From a virus: a stretch of 52,517 nucleotides of DNA. How positions within the stretch are numbered: the first letter of the stretch is position 1; every line of letters begins with the position of its first letter. Below are positions 31,103 through 42,800 of this stretch, piece after piece. The notes beneath the pieces were generated by a model, which searched no databases, had not been told where the DNA came from, and saw only the letters and a program-made list of their open reading frames with translations. The DNA is taken from positions 1-52,517 of IMG/VR virus record IMGVR_UViG_3300036770_002345, one strand, 5' to 3'. A program made the position numbers and the translations under genes.

Positions 31103-31384
31103 ATGACCCGCGACGACGCCAGTGATGAGCATCCGTTTCTTGAGCAGCGCGAAGAATACATACCTATCTGTAGGGTGAGGGTTGCTCCAGTGGATTGTCT
31201 CGGCGGGATAACAAATTATCAGGTTGAGGTTTTGCCAAAGGGAAAGTGGGCTTGGCTGGATTGGAACTGGAAAATCGTTGGCAGATTTTCAAATGAAAAA
31301 GAAGCGCGTGAAGAAGCTAATTGGCGTCTTAGAAATAAACAGTTTTATTGCAAGACTTACGTAACAAACGAGGTGAAGTTATGA
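31103..31384 (+). CDS. Small protein beginning MTRDD
   Basis: The 93-residue protein (EYIPICRVRVAPVDCLGGIT, WLDWNWKIVGRFSNEKEARE) starts with ATGACCCGCGACGAC, the same start segment as neighbours on both sides, followed by unrelated sequence. It is aromatic and beta-rich. No domain is recognised. Confidence 0.58.
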   Translation: MTRDDASDEHPFLEQREEYIPICRVRVAPVDCLGGITNYQVEVLPKGKWAWLDWNWKIVGRFSNEKEAREEANWRLRNKQFYCKTYVTNEVKL

Positions 31385-31650
31385 CCCGCGACGACATCAT
31401 CCGATTGGCGCAAGAGGCTGGCATTACGTTTGACCCGCGATGGGGGACTTGCTCAACAGGTAACGTGCAGCTTGAACGCTTCGCCGCCCTCATTGCCGCA
31501 GCAGAGCGCGAAGCATGTGCAAAGTTGTGTGAGGAAATAAAATGCGGGATGTGGGAGGAGTCCAAAAAACACAAAGACACTCGTTTACGAGATGCTTCTG
31601 ACGGCGCGGGTGTCTGCATTTACGCCATCCGTGCGAGGGAGGAGAAATGA
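31381..31650 (+). CDS. Small phage protein (MTRDDIIRLAQEAG family)
   Basis: The 89-residue protein shows MTRDDIIRLAQEAGITFDP, then ERFAALIAAAEREACAKLCE, a combination I recognise from many phage and prophage hypothetical proteins of unknown function. Four Cys are spread over it. The start segment is duplicated in the two genes before it. Confidence 0.7.
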   Translation: MTRDDIIRLAQEAGITFDPRWGTCSTGNVQLERFAALIAAAEREACAKLCEEIKCGMWEESKKHKDTRLRDASDGAGVCIYAIRAREEK

Positions 31651-32327
31651 AAGTCTTTATTGGGTGGGATAGTCGAGAAGACATTGCCTTCAAGGTGTGT
31701 CGGGAATCTATGGCTAGGCATTCCTCGTTGTGGCTTGATATCAAACCGATCAAGCAAAACGAAATGCGAGAACGCAGTTTGTATTGGCGAGACCATGATC
31801 CGCTGTCCTCCACCGAGTTCACGTTTACACGCTTCCTCGTTCCCTACCTTGCCGGATACGAAGGCTGGGCTTTGTTCTGCGATTGCGACTTCCTGTTCCG
31901 AGAAGACATAGGAACTTTGGAAGATTACATGGATGGATCTAAGGCGGTCTATGTGGTTAAACATAACTACGAACCCACCGAGAAAACTAAGATGGACGGG
32001 GCAGTACAAACCCAGTACCCGCGCAAGAATTGGTCGAGCTTTATGTTGATCAACTGTGGTCACAAACAGGTTAAAGAAAACCTGACATTAGAGACCGTCA
32101 ACAAAGCAAGTGGTCTCTATCTGCACCGATTCCAATGGCTCACCGATGATGTGATCGGGCAACTACCGGTGGCCTATAACTACCTCGAAGGATGGAACAC
32201 CAAGGACGATTGCCCGAACCCTATCGGAGTTCACTTCACCCGTGGAGGTCCTTGGTTCAGGGACTATCTGCATGTGGAGTACGGTGATGAATGGATCCAA
32301 TACGCAAAGAGGCTCAGTTATGAATGA
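31647..32327 (+). CDS. Glycosyltransferase, GT8-like (GT-A)
   Basis: The 226-residue protein has MKVFIGWDSREDIAFKVCRE, STEFTFTRFLVPYLAGYEGW and ALFCDCDFLF, with the DCD metal-binding motif typical of GT-A transferases such as GT8. The C-terminal half has WLTDDVIGQLP and a His-containing end (GVHFTRGGPWF). It transfers a sugar, probably to the same target as the fusion enzyme. It starts by ATGA overlap. Confidence 0.83.
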   Translation: MKVFIGWDSREDIAFKVCRESMARHSSLWLDIKPIKQNEMRERSLYWRDHDPLSSTEFTFTRFLVPYLAGYEGWALFCDCDFLFREDIGTLEDYMDGSKAVYVVKHNYEPTEKTKMDGAVQTQYPRKNWSSFMLINCGHKQVKENLTLETVNKASGLYLHRFQWLTDDVIGQLPVAYNYLEGWNTKDDCPNPIGVHFTRGGPWFRDYLHVEYGDEWIQYAKRLSYE

Positions 32328-32556
32328 AGAAGATGTGTCTTACTTAGATGTCCCGCAGCCTGACTCGAAAGAAAAAGTCTGGTGCAAGATCGGGGAAACC
32401 GGCAACTTAGAATTTGTGGACTGGGACATCATCAAAGGGATGGCCGAGTCCTTTGATCAAAGGCCCCCTCAGGAACGAACAGAACAAATGCTGATTGCGA
32501 AACTCATGTGGTTGACACGGGAGGAAACCCGTAAGGAGTTTGCCAATGCTCATTGA
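32320..32556 (+). CDS. Small acidic protein
   Basis: A 78-residue protein (MNEEDVSYLDVPQPDSKEKV, WDIIKGMAESFDQRPP) overlaps the glycosyltransferase by eight bases and the next gene by eleven. No motif is recognised. Confidence 0.6.
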   Translation: MNEEDVSYLDVPQPDSKEKVWCKIGETGNLEFVDWDIIKGMAESFDQRPPQERTEQMLIAKLMWLTREETRKEFANAH

Positions 32557-32776
32557 TAACGAAAGTCCACCGGGATCTTGGGAAAAGGAATGGGATGCCA
32601 GATCCCATACCGTCAGCGAATATCAAAAAGAGATTCGGGATCTGCGTGATCGCATCAGGATATACATGAGAGAGATTGAAAGTCTCAATCGCACCATCGA
32701 ATCCATGCGTGATGAAATTGCTTTAAACAATAAGTACTGGCAGAAGATGATGGATGAGCGGAAAAACTCAAGATGA
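32546..32776 (+). CDS. Small coiled-coil protein
   Basis: A 76-residue protein is nearly all heptad-rich helix (EIRDLRDRIRIYMREIESLN, RTIESMRDEIALNN). AAGGAG precedes the ATG. A CTTTAAAC word lies in the coding region. Function is unknown. Confidence 0.62.
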   Translation: MLIDNESPPGSWEKEWDARSHTVSEYQKEIRDLRDRIRIYMREIESLNRTIESMRDEIALNNKYWQKMMDERKNSR

Positions 32777-32970
32777 ACTGGCAACGGGAAGATATCCTTG
32801 AAGTATTATCTTGGGTCGAAGAAGCCGCCGATGATGTCAATGCCATCACTACCGAGCTTGAGTACATTGTCATCAGCGAACTGCTAAAGAGATGCGCCAA
32901 TGAAATACGATCTCTTAGAGAAGAAGTGGCTGAGTTGAAAAGTAAGAAACCTAACAGGAGAAATAAATGA
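32773..32970 (+). CDS. Small coiled-coil protein
   Basis: A 65-residue helical protein (ILEVLSWVEEAADDVNAITT, EIRSLREEVAELKSKK) follows its neighbour by an ATGA overlap. It may pair with the adjacent coiled-coil product. Confidence 0.62.
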   Translation: MNWQREDILEVLSWVEEAADDVNAITTELEYIVISELLKRCANEIRSLREEVAELKSKKPNRRNK

Positions 32971-33155
32971 ACTTTGATAACACCCCCTCGTTTACGGAAG
33001 TGGACTATGCTTTGGAAGAGGCACAGTTCCTCACACAAAAAGATAAGATCAGCTATTCCATTGTTCAGGTCACCGCCCGAACTGGGTGTAGGTTCTATGT
33101 GGTGCCGACAGATAAGGTCATTGAGGTTTCTATTCTCGAAACCTTTAGTCCATGA
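32967..33155 (+). CDS. Small protein of unknown function
   Basis: A 62-residue protein (SFTEVDYALEEAQFLTQKDK, IVQVTARTGCRFYVVPTDKV) is coupled to both neighbours. AGGAG precedes the start. It has a helix followed by beta strands. No family is recognised. Confidence 0.6.
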   Translation: MNFDNTPSFTEVDYALEEAQFLTQKDKISYSIVQVTARTGCRFYVVPTDKVIEVSILETFSP

Positions 33156-33475
33156 ACCCTGAACTCGAAGCGATCATTGGCAGGATTGTCAAACAGAACC
33201 GGCGCAGTGTCGGTCAGAACGCTTTGATGTGGGCGTTGCTCAGTGATATCTCGAAACAGGTCGAATGGTTCGATCAGAAGCTATCCAAGAACGATTGGAA
33301 ATGGATCTTCACTGCCGCCCTACGCAAGCAGAGGATGGTTCCGGGAATCGATGGGGGCATGGTCTTTCTGGGGGAACCCACCTCCGGTATGTCCAAGGAA
33401 GAACTCTCGGACTTGATCGAACTCATCTACCACTTCGGAGCAGAGCGGGGTGTTGAATGGACAGAACTGGACTGA
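33152..33475 (+). CDS. NinB/lambda Orf-like recombination protein
   Basis: The 107-residue protein has NRRSVGQNALMWALLSDISK, WIFTAALRKQRMVPGIDGGM and FGAERGVEWTELD. These match the NinB (lambda Orf) family, a recombination mediator that loads annealing proteins on single-strand DNA. It closes the plus-strand block, 58 bases before a terminator, and lies opposite an HNH gene as in other phage recombination modules. Confidence 0.85.
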   Translation: MNPELEAIIGRIVKQNRRSVGQNALMWALLSDISKQVEWFDQKLSKNDWKWIFTAALRKQRMVPGIDGGMVFLGEPTSGMSKEELSDLIELIYHFGAERGVEWTELD

Positions 33476-33533
33476 TACCCTAAAGCCTGACGGCGTTCTC
33501 CTGTTTGCTGTCAGTTGGTGAAACTCAAACCTT

Positions 33534-33566
33534 GAGGGGGGTCAATGTGACTCCCCTCTTTTTTCA
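33534..33566 (+). terminator. Convergent terminator between early and tail regions
   Basis: GAGGGG pairs with CCCCTC and GTCA with TGAC around an ATG loop, followed by six T on the plus strand. It closes the plus-strand block and overlaps the end of the minus-strand HNH gene. Confidence 0.85.
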
Positions 33567-33844
33567 TCCAACATTCGGATCGTCTCGGCCAAGAGATCCA
33601 GTTCCGATAGCTTCGCAATCTTCATCAGAGCCTTGGTTCCGTGGAACCCATGATTACCCCGATGACATTCCACACAGAGTGCAACGGTTAGGAAGTCACT
33701 GGCGCGGTCGCCGAGTCCATGCCCTGTGCGGATATGGTGGGCCTCTGTGACGTCGCTCTGAGGCTGTCCTAGAAGGCTACAGAGGACACAGGGGAGAGCT
33801 TTGACCTTACCCAAATAGTCACTGGCCTGTTTGTCCCGCGCCAT
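33542..33844 (-). CDS. HNH endonuclease-like protein (DUF968-type)
   Basis: The 100-residue protein has CVLC near residue 20, AHHIRTGHGLGDRASDFLTV and LCVECHRGNHGFHG, an HNH zinc-finger nuclease with four Cys/His ligands. I associate it with DUF968-type phage nucleases. The ATG at 33844 overlaps the stop of the giant virion gene as TGATG. It may cut recombination intermediates or act in packaging. Both are known for HNH phage proteins. Confidence 0.8.
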   Translation of the reverse strand: MARDKQASDYLGKVKALPCVLCSLLGQPQSDVTEAHHIRTGHGLGDRASDFLTVALCVECHRGNHGFHGTKALMKIAKLSELDLLAETIRMLDEKRGESH

Positions 33845-36800
33845 CAACTGATGCCCATACCGATTCGTGCTGCGGCACGGCGGTATTCACGGTCTGCTCG
33901 GAGAATCAAATCCACTTTCTCCTTCGGCAGATTCTGTTTCGCCCAACGCATAAACAAGATTCGCTCTTCCTTGCTCGGGGCATTGCCCCCAATCTGAAGC
34001 GGCTGACGATTGCGGATGGAAGACTGAATGCTCTGTCGAACCCGCTGACGTTCCTTCGGGGGAACCCCCATGATGGCCTCCCGCATGATGATCCGTGCTG
34101 CGGCAGCATCCCCCACATGCAAGGCATCCGTGATGGCTTTGTTGACCGGCGTCATCTCAGTGCGAATGGGAGACCCGGGGGCAGTAGATCGTTTAAACTC
34201 TATCCCCATCTCATCGCTGAACCGGCGACCGTACTCTCGAACTTCGCGCAGATCACGGAACGCAGCGAACCGTTCCACTTCCTTCGCATCCGATCCCATT
34301 TCATCCATCACCGCCAAACCGATTCGTTTGTTAGCGCGATAGAACGACATGGTGGTTTCCGCAATCTCGTCTAAGTCGCGAGCCGTGATAGTCTTCTGAT
34401 CTCGAAGGCGGTTAAACACATCGATGACCGCATCGACAGAGGCCAATCCCGGAGGACTCATGGGATTCTTAACACGCTGCTGGTCCTGCCAGTCTTTCGC
34501 GAACTGAGCGTAGTTCGCAAAGAAACCAAAGCTACCTGCGGCCATGATGTTTTCCATCGACCGAGACAGGATCAATGCCCATGCTCTAGCGGTGTCTTCG
34601 TTTTTCAATGCCTCGTCGAGTTCGTCTAAGTCTGGACCCGGATCTCCGTATCCAAAGGCTTCTCGAATCGCAAGGATGGCACCACCACCGACAATGGCTG
34701 TTCCCACAAAGCCTAATGCTCTGAGAATGTTTCTGCCGCGACGGCCCTCCTCAGTGAGGATGGGCTTCAAGAAATGGTTGTAGAAGAACCGATTGATCTG
34801 GGTGCCGAACTTCTGGTACTTGAAGAAGAAGCGGCCTGCGGTGGTGTCAATGAACACCGGAGTCATGTCGATCTGATAGGAACCCTGCGGGATGTTCACC
34901 GCACGACGCATGTACTTCTCAGTCTCTCTGCCGCTGCCGTTCTCTAGAATCAATGCCTCGACATTGAGGTTCTCTCGTTTTGCCCATGCATTGAACTTCT
35001 TGACGTTCGCAGAATCAGGACTGTCGTTCACTTTCTTGAGGAAGGTATTGAGTCTTGCTCTTGCCGCCAACATGGCTGATGAACGCACCACATTTTCTGC
35101 GGCATTGAATCCACCGAAGGTCAATGCGGTGTTGGCGAATCGAGCCAAGGACTGGGAGATTCTCTGTTCCTTTGAGAAGTATTTGTCGGCGTCCATCTCG
35201 ACATGGTCTCGAAGGATGTTCATGAAGTCTTTGTTCAGGATACCAAGGCTTGTGCCTTCTTCCTGAATCTTTCGCCAGTCAGTGAGTAGATCAAGGTACG
35301 ACTTCGCCACTGCACGAATCCCAAACTCTTGGATGTTCGCAATGGTTCCGCCGAACAAGTTAAGGCTGGCGCTGATGGGGTTACCCAGTTGGGTTGCCGT
35401 TGCCAGAGAGTTTAACCAGTTCGCCATGTTCGACAGGGTGTCGAAGGGTTCGATCTCGTAGATCCGCTCCCGAATGGTGTTGACATAGTTCTGGGTTTCT
35501 TGATCCCGAATCTTCGGGAGGTTGGCACCGAACCATTCTTTCTTGAACTGACCAAGTTCCTGACCGAAGTTCTCGATCTGGGAAGTACGTCTTGCCCACT
35601 TGTTTAAATAGCGGGTAGCGGCATCCCATGAGTAATCATAGAAGATCTCAGGCAACGGTTCCGTTCGCGCCTTCTCGACACCGGCAAAGTAATCATTTTT
35701 GATTTCATCTGAGAACCATTCGCGGAGCAAATACTTCTCGGCATCCGCAGGGTTCTTGATGTCTTCTCGGCCAGACTGAACCAATGAATCAAGCAGAGAC
35801 TGCCACAACTCAGGATCAAGGTCAGGGTTCTTCATGACCTCCATCACTTCCCTGCGAAGGGTGCGTGGGAAGAATGCGGTGACCGTTCCAATCGGTCTCC
35901 ATCCACCCTTGCCATCATTTAACTTGGCGTCATACACCTTCATGGGTTCGCCATCAGGGGTACGCACATTCTTGTTGATGTTGCCCGTCTCATTAGAGAT
36001 CTGAGTCCATGCATCAATCAACTGCCGTTCGCTTTCGCTGGCATTGTTGAGGATCGCCATCGCTTCATTGGGCTTCTTGTTTTCCCTCGCCCGCATGTAG
36101 CGTTCAAAGGTTTCCATGGCTGCATCTCTGCCACCCAAACGAATGTTCCGATAGGCATTGCGGATCAGGTTGTTGACGATACCAAGTTTGGCAGCGTAGC
36201 CGTCGTAATAGTTTTCGATACGGTTCGCCAAATCATCTAACCCAAAGCCTGCACGAAGTTTGTCTGGCGCAGACTGAATCAATTGCGAGACCAATCTTCG
36301 GGTGATCGGTGCAATACGGGCGCGAGAAATGTCTACGGTCCCATCGGGTTCCGTGTCGCCAATCACTGGACCGATGGCGACACCCATCGAATTGACAGGC
36401 TGTCCTTCGTTTAAAGCCTCTGCGGCACCGGTAGTATCAGTGTCAACCGCAGGCCCCGGCTGTTGCGGAGCGGCGGTAACAGGAGGTGGCGCTCGACGCG
36501 CTGCACGGATTACCGGTTCTTCAGTGGAAACAATTCTTCGATCCGCCTCACCCTCTCTCTCGGGGACAATCCTGCTAGTACGTCCTCGATAGAATCGTGC
36601 AGGGGATCGTTCGGGTCTAGCACTCTCCGACTCTCGGAGGATGGCTTCCTCGTATCCGATAGCGTCTCTTTCTCTGCCCGTGAGTTTTGCATATAGCCTC
36701 TTCTCGTAGTACCACAACGCAGCTTGTATGTCTGCTAACGAAAGGTCAATACCTTGATCACGCAATATATCTTGGGCAAGTCTCGTTGTCTTGATCATGA

Positions 36801-39800
36801 AGCTACGATCCGACGCACGGAACGGGGCTTCTTCCAGTTCTAATCTTGCGGCCTTGATCAGCGTGTTAGCCGCTGTCTCAAGTTCCGTCATGTTCTTGTA
36901 TTCTTTTTCTTTGGCAGATTCCCAGAATGGAACTGCCGCATCAATCACATCTTCATCAGTGGGCTGAACAATTCCTTGTACCCATGACGGCGGAAGTACG
37001 CCTATGGATACCAGCATCTCTCGCACTCTCTTGATCGAAGACGGCGTAGGCTTTGGAACCAGCGTTCCACGCATGCGGTTAAACATGCGGCTCCACCACA
37101 AGTCCATGGTGAGGTAGCCTTCTGAACCCATCAGGTTGGCATAGAACGCACCCAGCTTCGGACCGAAGTACAAAGCAGACCTCGGCATGATGGTTTCTGC
37201 GGTGTAATTAGACTCAGGCTTTTTGCCTAATCTTCGAAGCTCTGCGTTGATGTCTTTAACCGACATCTCTTTTAAGAGGGCAGGAGCGAATCCTTCCATG
37301 CCGTGTATATCTATAAGTTCTTCAAGAACCTCTAGATTGTTTTGCAAAGAATCAGAACGTCGAGTACCAACAGCTAACTCAGAAAGCCGTCGCCCTGTTC
37401 TGGCTTCGGTGTAAATCGAAATCGCATTCGAAATGTTCTGGTTGACATCCTCACCATTGGAAGTGATGGCAACGATAGCGGTGAACAATGAACGAGCGTT
37501 GGGATCAGTTGCGAGTTCGGGGAACCTCTTCGCCAAACGCGCCAATGCGCGGGGATAGTTATTGGAATACCAGCCAATGCCCGTGCCTGTCTCAGCGGTT
37601 GTCTGCAACTGAAGCAGTACTTCACTGACCATCGCGTCTGCGATTTGTCGTGACGCTTGATCGCTAGTGTCTTTGTCGCTGATCTTGCCGAATTCGTTTT
37701 GCGTGCGTTCATTTAAACGCTCGCCAACAAGCCGAGTTAAATTCCTACCCGGGGCAAGCCCGAGTTCTAATCTGGCTTGTTCAGTCGGCATCTCAAAGAT
37801 GCTGACCGTAGATCGCGGAACCCGTCTCGCCTCACGGCGAGGAGTCGTTAACGCTGCGGCTTCTGGGGCGGCTGTTCGACCTTCGGCTCGGAGTCCTTGG
37901 ATTTCTCTTTGGACGGCATCGGTCGCTTCTGCCCGAATATCACGAAGCCGTTTCCGAAGATCCGCTCTTTCTCCTGTTCCGTCATCTGTCGGACTGGCAT
38001 AGTCGTAATCCTTTTTCTCTGGGAATGCAGAATAAATGTCAGTAACAAGTACATCATACTCGTTATTAAGTTTATTGTCTATCAGGTCTGCAAGTGTACT
38101 TGTTGGTACATCTGAATAGTTGAGGATGGTCATTGACCCATTGGCGAAAGTTTGTCCGCCAACAGGTTTGCTGCCATCGACTTCGATCTCTCTCAAAGAA
38201 TTGTAGATATCTGCTATTTCTTGAGGAGTTCTATCGCCAACTTCTACGGTGACAGACTGAACAATGTCACCGCCTCTAAATGACCTTGGTGAAACCACCA
38301 TCATGGAATCTTGAGACAGAGCAAAGCCAATGGACTTTGCAATGTCCAAGGGATCTCCACGCTCAAGCATCAATGCGAATGAAGGATTGGTATCGTCAAG
38401 GTAACTGCCTACCTGACTGACTACCGATCCTCTTGCATTCGAAGCGGTCAATACTCTGGGAACAATATCTCGCGCAACACGCTCGCTGATATTTAAACGC
38501 ACATCAGCATCAAGGTTACGCCACGCTTCTGTTAGCGGCTCGTTATTGGGATCAGGCGCGACCTCGAACAAAATTTGTTGCGGCCTTCTACGCGACTCCC
38601 GAATACTTGGCCTTGTTATGTCGAATGCACCGACATTGCCTACAGCAGACTTAAGTTGATTCGGACTGAAGACGGCAAGGTTTCTAACGCCAGCTTCTTC
38701 TACATAAATAGAATCGTAACCAGACCTTTCAAAGAAGTCCGTGTTTTCTGCAACATCTTCAATATATCCCCATCGACCTTTCTTTATTTCATCGATGGTC
38801 TTTCTTATTTCTGCTCTTGTATATGGCCCCCTTGAAGGGGTTGATCTGGAAAGAAACTTAGGAAGATCTTTTTCCAGTTGAGCAATGTGAGACTTGTTTT
38901 GGAAGTCGAAAGGATTCTTGGCAATAACATAAAGCGGATAAACAATAGGCGCTCTGGTCCGATCACCAAATTGTGCATTTGCTATCTGCCTTTCTGCCCA
39001 GTCAACATCTTGCATGTCTCGTGGTGGCGGAAGGAAAAGCATATTATTCGCAGCATAACGAGATGCAAAATTAGGATCTGGAGAAGTAAAGATTAGTTTT
39101 CTACCCGGCTTTGGTCTAAATACATCAATGTCTCTTGTAGCGCCATGGTAAAAAATCTGTGGTTCTCCAGTTTCATCAACCGCTTTGCTACCCCTAAAGG
39201 CTTGTTGGAACTCAGGCGTGTCAATTTGCGGATTGCGAACACGCGACTCCCGAATGCTCAGGGCTGGACCGAAGTCACCGTTGTTCCCGATAGCAGACTT
39301 AACCTGATTCGGATCAAACACTGCCAAGTTCTTTTGGCCTGCTTCCTCCACATACATGGAGTCAAAGCCAAGAGATTTAATTGCCTGCAAGATAGCCGGT
39401 GTTTCAATGATCTCCCAGTCTCCAACTAAAAGAGCTTCCTCTTCAATTGCGCCGATAGGGGTAGCGGAAAAATCATCTGCTTTTTCTAAAACTTTATAGA
39501 CCTGATCCCGATTTTGATAATCGAACGGATTCTCTGCCTTGACATATACAGGAACAATATTCGCCGCAGAAGGCATACGATCTTGAATATTCATTCCAAG
39601 CCGAATGTTTCGGCCTTCTTTGGCGATATATTTTAAATCTGAAATAACTTTGTTGCTAATCGGTTTACCCGATAGCACGCTCCTTTCTACTGAATCTCGT
39701 AATTTCAAAACATTTTCATAGGTACCCAAGTTAATCTTGCTAGGCTGTTGAGCAGCCTTTGCATCTGGTTTGGCTTTAGGCTTTACCTCTTTAGATCTAA

Positions 39801-42800
39801 CAGGGAATGAACTTGGATTTTTTAAAGTTTCATTCAAGACATCTAGCACTTGTTGATCGGACATAAAGTCAGTGAAGTTCCTGAGCATGTAGGCTTCAGA
39901 CATGCCAGAAAATTCATTAGCAAAGCTAGGGCTTTTAGTAATGAATACAGATCCTGCTTGCTTCGGGCGGAATGCTGTAATGTCAGCGGCAGTTCCGTGG
40001 TAGTACACAGACGGACGGCCATCTCGGTTGACCGCTTTGCTATTACCAAACCAGCGCCAGAAGTTCCGCAAGCCTTCCATTGTCGGACGAGTCTCGATGC
40101 CAAAGACTTCAGGTCCTTCATAACCGGAATAGATTAAACGCCCTTGCGAATCCGTTGTCGGGAACTCTTGATCGCCCACCCTGATGGTAGCCGGTACAGG
40201 ATCTGTTGCCCGCCGTGATTCTCTGATGGCTTCTACCCGAGCAAAGTTTGCGGCAGGGGGAGAGGCTTGCGGTGACAACCGGCTGATCATGTTCCGAATC
40301 GCATCCGTTCGGTACTGTGTTCTGCCTTGAGGTGTCCTCAGAATGTCGCGCAGTCTTTCTGGAATCCTGCCCGTCTGAGCCACAGATTCTTCTGTTGCCC
40401 TGAGGGTACGCACTTCCCCGCGCTGACGACCGCCCAAAGCACCTGTCTGGAGACGGTTAAACACATCGCTGTAGGTCTGGAACCCAGTTCCGGCCAAAGC
40501 CGATTTCAATCTCTCGAAGAACTGAGCAAGACGCTGCAACAAGTTCTGAGGTTTACCCGAAATCTTGAGACGCTTGGCCGAGTAATCACGGAACATTTCC
40601 GCGATAGCCTCTTCCATCTGCACCACAGGGTTCTGGTCTGGGTAATTCTGCTGGGCGATTTGCAGATAGGTCTGGTTAGTCCCCGGCTTCAAGGTGCGTG
40701 ATGCCGCCTTCTCAAGGGTGGACCACTCGCTCTCAGTCCACAGATCTAACAGCCGAGCCGCATGGATCACTTCATGATCCAGTATCTCTGCTAATGCATT
40801 TAAACGCTGCTCTGGGGTCAGCGATCCATCGGGATCAACCCGGTCCACCGCCAAAAAGATTTGACGCATGGCAGGCAAAAAGAAGCCTTCACTCTCAGGC
40901 CCCATGATTTCCCCTGTCGGGGTAATGAGATTGCGTTCAAGGGAGAGTTGGATGTCGTTCAATCCAAATCCTTTGAGCTTCGCACGGAGAGCGTCTCTGA
41001 GGGACTGTAGGTCGATAGCCTGACCGGGAGGGGCAGGCAGAGCGAGAGGTTCCCTAGCAGGCGTTACCGGCTTCTGAGGCGTATTCTTAACGCCCTGCTT
41101 AGACAGGTCGGTTTGTAGTGTCGAGATCTTCTCATCGATCTTCGGATCTTCTTTGGATAATCCTGCTGCTTCGATGATCTGATCGCGGGTAGGCTTCTGA
41201 CCCTGAGCATTGGCGGTCTGAATAAACTTAGACGCCCGGACAAAGTTCTCCCGGCTGTAAGGTTTAAACTCAAAGACCGGAAGCTGGGTTTCCCTTTCGA
41301 ATCGGGGGAGCGGTGCCAACTTCTTGTAGAAGAGACGGATGTCCCCGTAGTCCATGTCCTGAACGGAGTCTTTGCCCGTGAGGTTTTTGGCAAGGGCATT
41401 GATCTCAGGGGAAGCGATATCGGAAGTGATGTTCTTGGAACGGATCAGATCCCTGATCTGATTGATCGCGCCTTGTTTACCAATGGCAGGATCAATCGGC
41501 ACATCCTTGGTGATGGCCGCAAAACTTTTACCCAGTGCAGACTTGGTTTCCTGCAAAGAGAACACACTGCTTTCAGGCTTACCTTCCTGAGAACGGGCTT
41601 TGTTGATTTCCTGAGCTTTGGTCAACCCCTTGATGATGCGAGGAGGCTGTCCTTCCGCAGCGCCTTCCGGTCGGAACTCGTATCCAATCACCCGGCCTCG
41701 ACGATCTTTCGCTTGCGGTAATGCTTCGACCTGTCTCCAACTCAAACCCTCGGCATACTCAGGACCGGTGGTCTTGGCTGCTTCGTTGATGGCGACGGTG
41801 GAAAAGGTATTTGCTTCTGGATTAAGGGTGCGGTATCCGTAGGTGAATAGACGCTGGGTGGTGTCCGGATCATAAGGTTGAGGAGAAATATCCAGAGAAT
41901 TACGGATCGCCCCTCGAACATTCTGGTTGATAACTTCTTTGTTTAAACTTAAAGCTGTGGCATTGGCCTGCTCGAAGGTCTGAAGAGGCTGGCCGTATCG
42001 CTTACCTTCGCTATCGATCACCTCGAAGGTGGGGGTTCCGAGAGAAATCGCTCTGCCTTCAGGGCCATAGGTGCCATCCCCTTGGACTTCTCCCTGTCTG
42101 ACCGAGAACTGTCCGAAGTTCGGGAAATAATCCCCTAGTTCCCGGGCAATCTTTTGTCCATAGGAAATACCAAACTGGACATCGCCGGAAACATCAGCGC
42201 CTTTAAACGGGGTCGCTAAGGCATTCACCTCATCCTGTGTCGGCGGTGCAATGTTACTCGCCGCAGCGCGAGCATTGGCAGCTTCCGCATCAATGTTGAC
42301 TTGATCAGCCTGTCCTTGAGCGCGACGAGCATTGTCTGCGGCCAAAGAATCCATGAACCGTTGAGCGGCTTGATCAGCTTCTAAACGAAGCGCGAGTTCT
42401 CTTTCCCGATCTACTTCGTTGGTAATACTGGCGCGGGCAGCATCGTATCGGGATCGTTGTTGAGGGGAAACCGCTGCATCAATGCCGCCGATACCCGCAC
42501 CAATCAAGAATCCAACTGAACCTTCCAATGCCGCCGCTTCAGCCACACCCCGCATGGTGGGGATGTCTTCGAAGCCTTCTCTTTGCAGGGCAATATTGCC
42601 TGCCATTTGTTCCTGTGCCGCCTGAATGAATTCAGGGACCGCTTCTTTGGCACCCGTAAACGCTGCTGCTTTGGTAGCTGCTAATGCGCCTGTGGTTCTG
42701 GCACCTGCATTCTTGAGGATGCGACTCGCCAGTACCTTTTCGATACCGGTTCCCGCCGCCAATCCACCCAAGCCTGCGCCGAGCAGGATCTGATCTAGAT

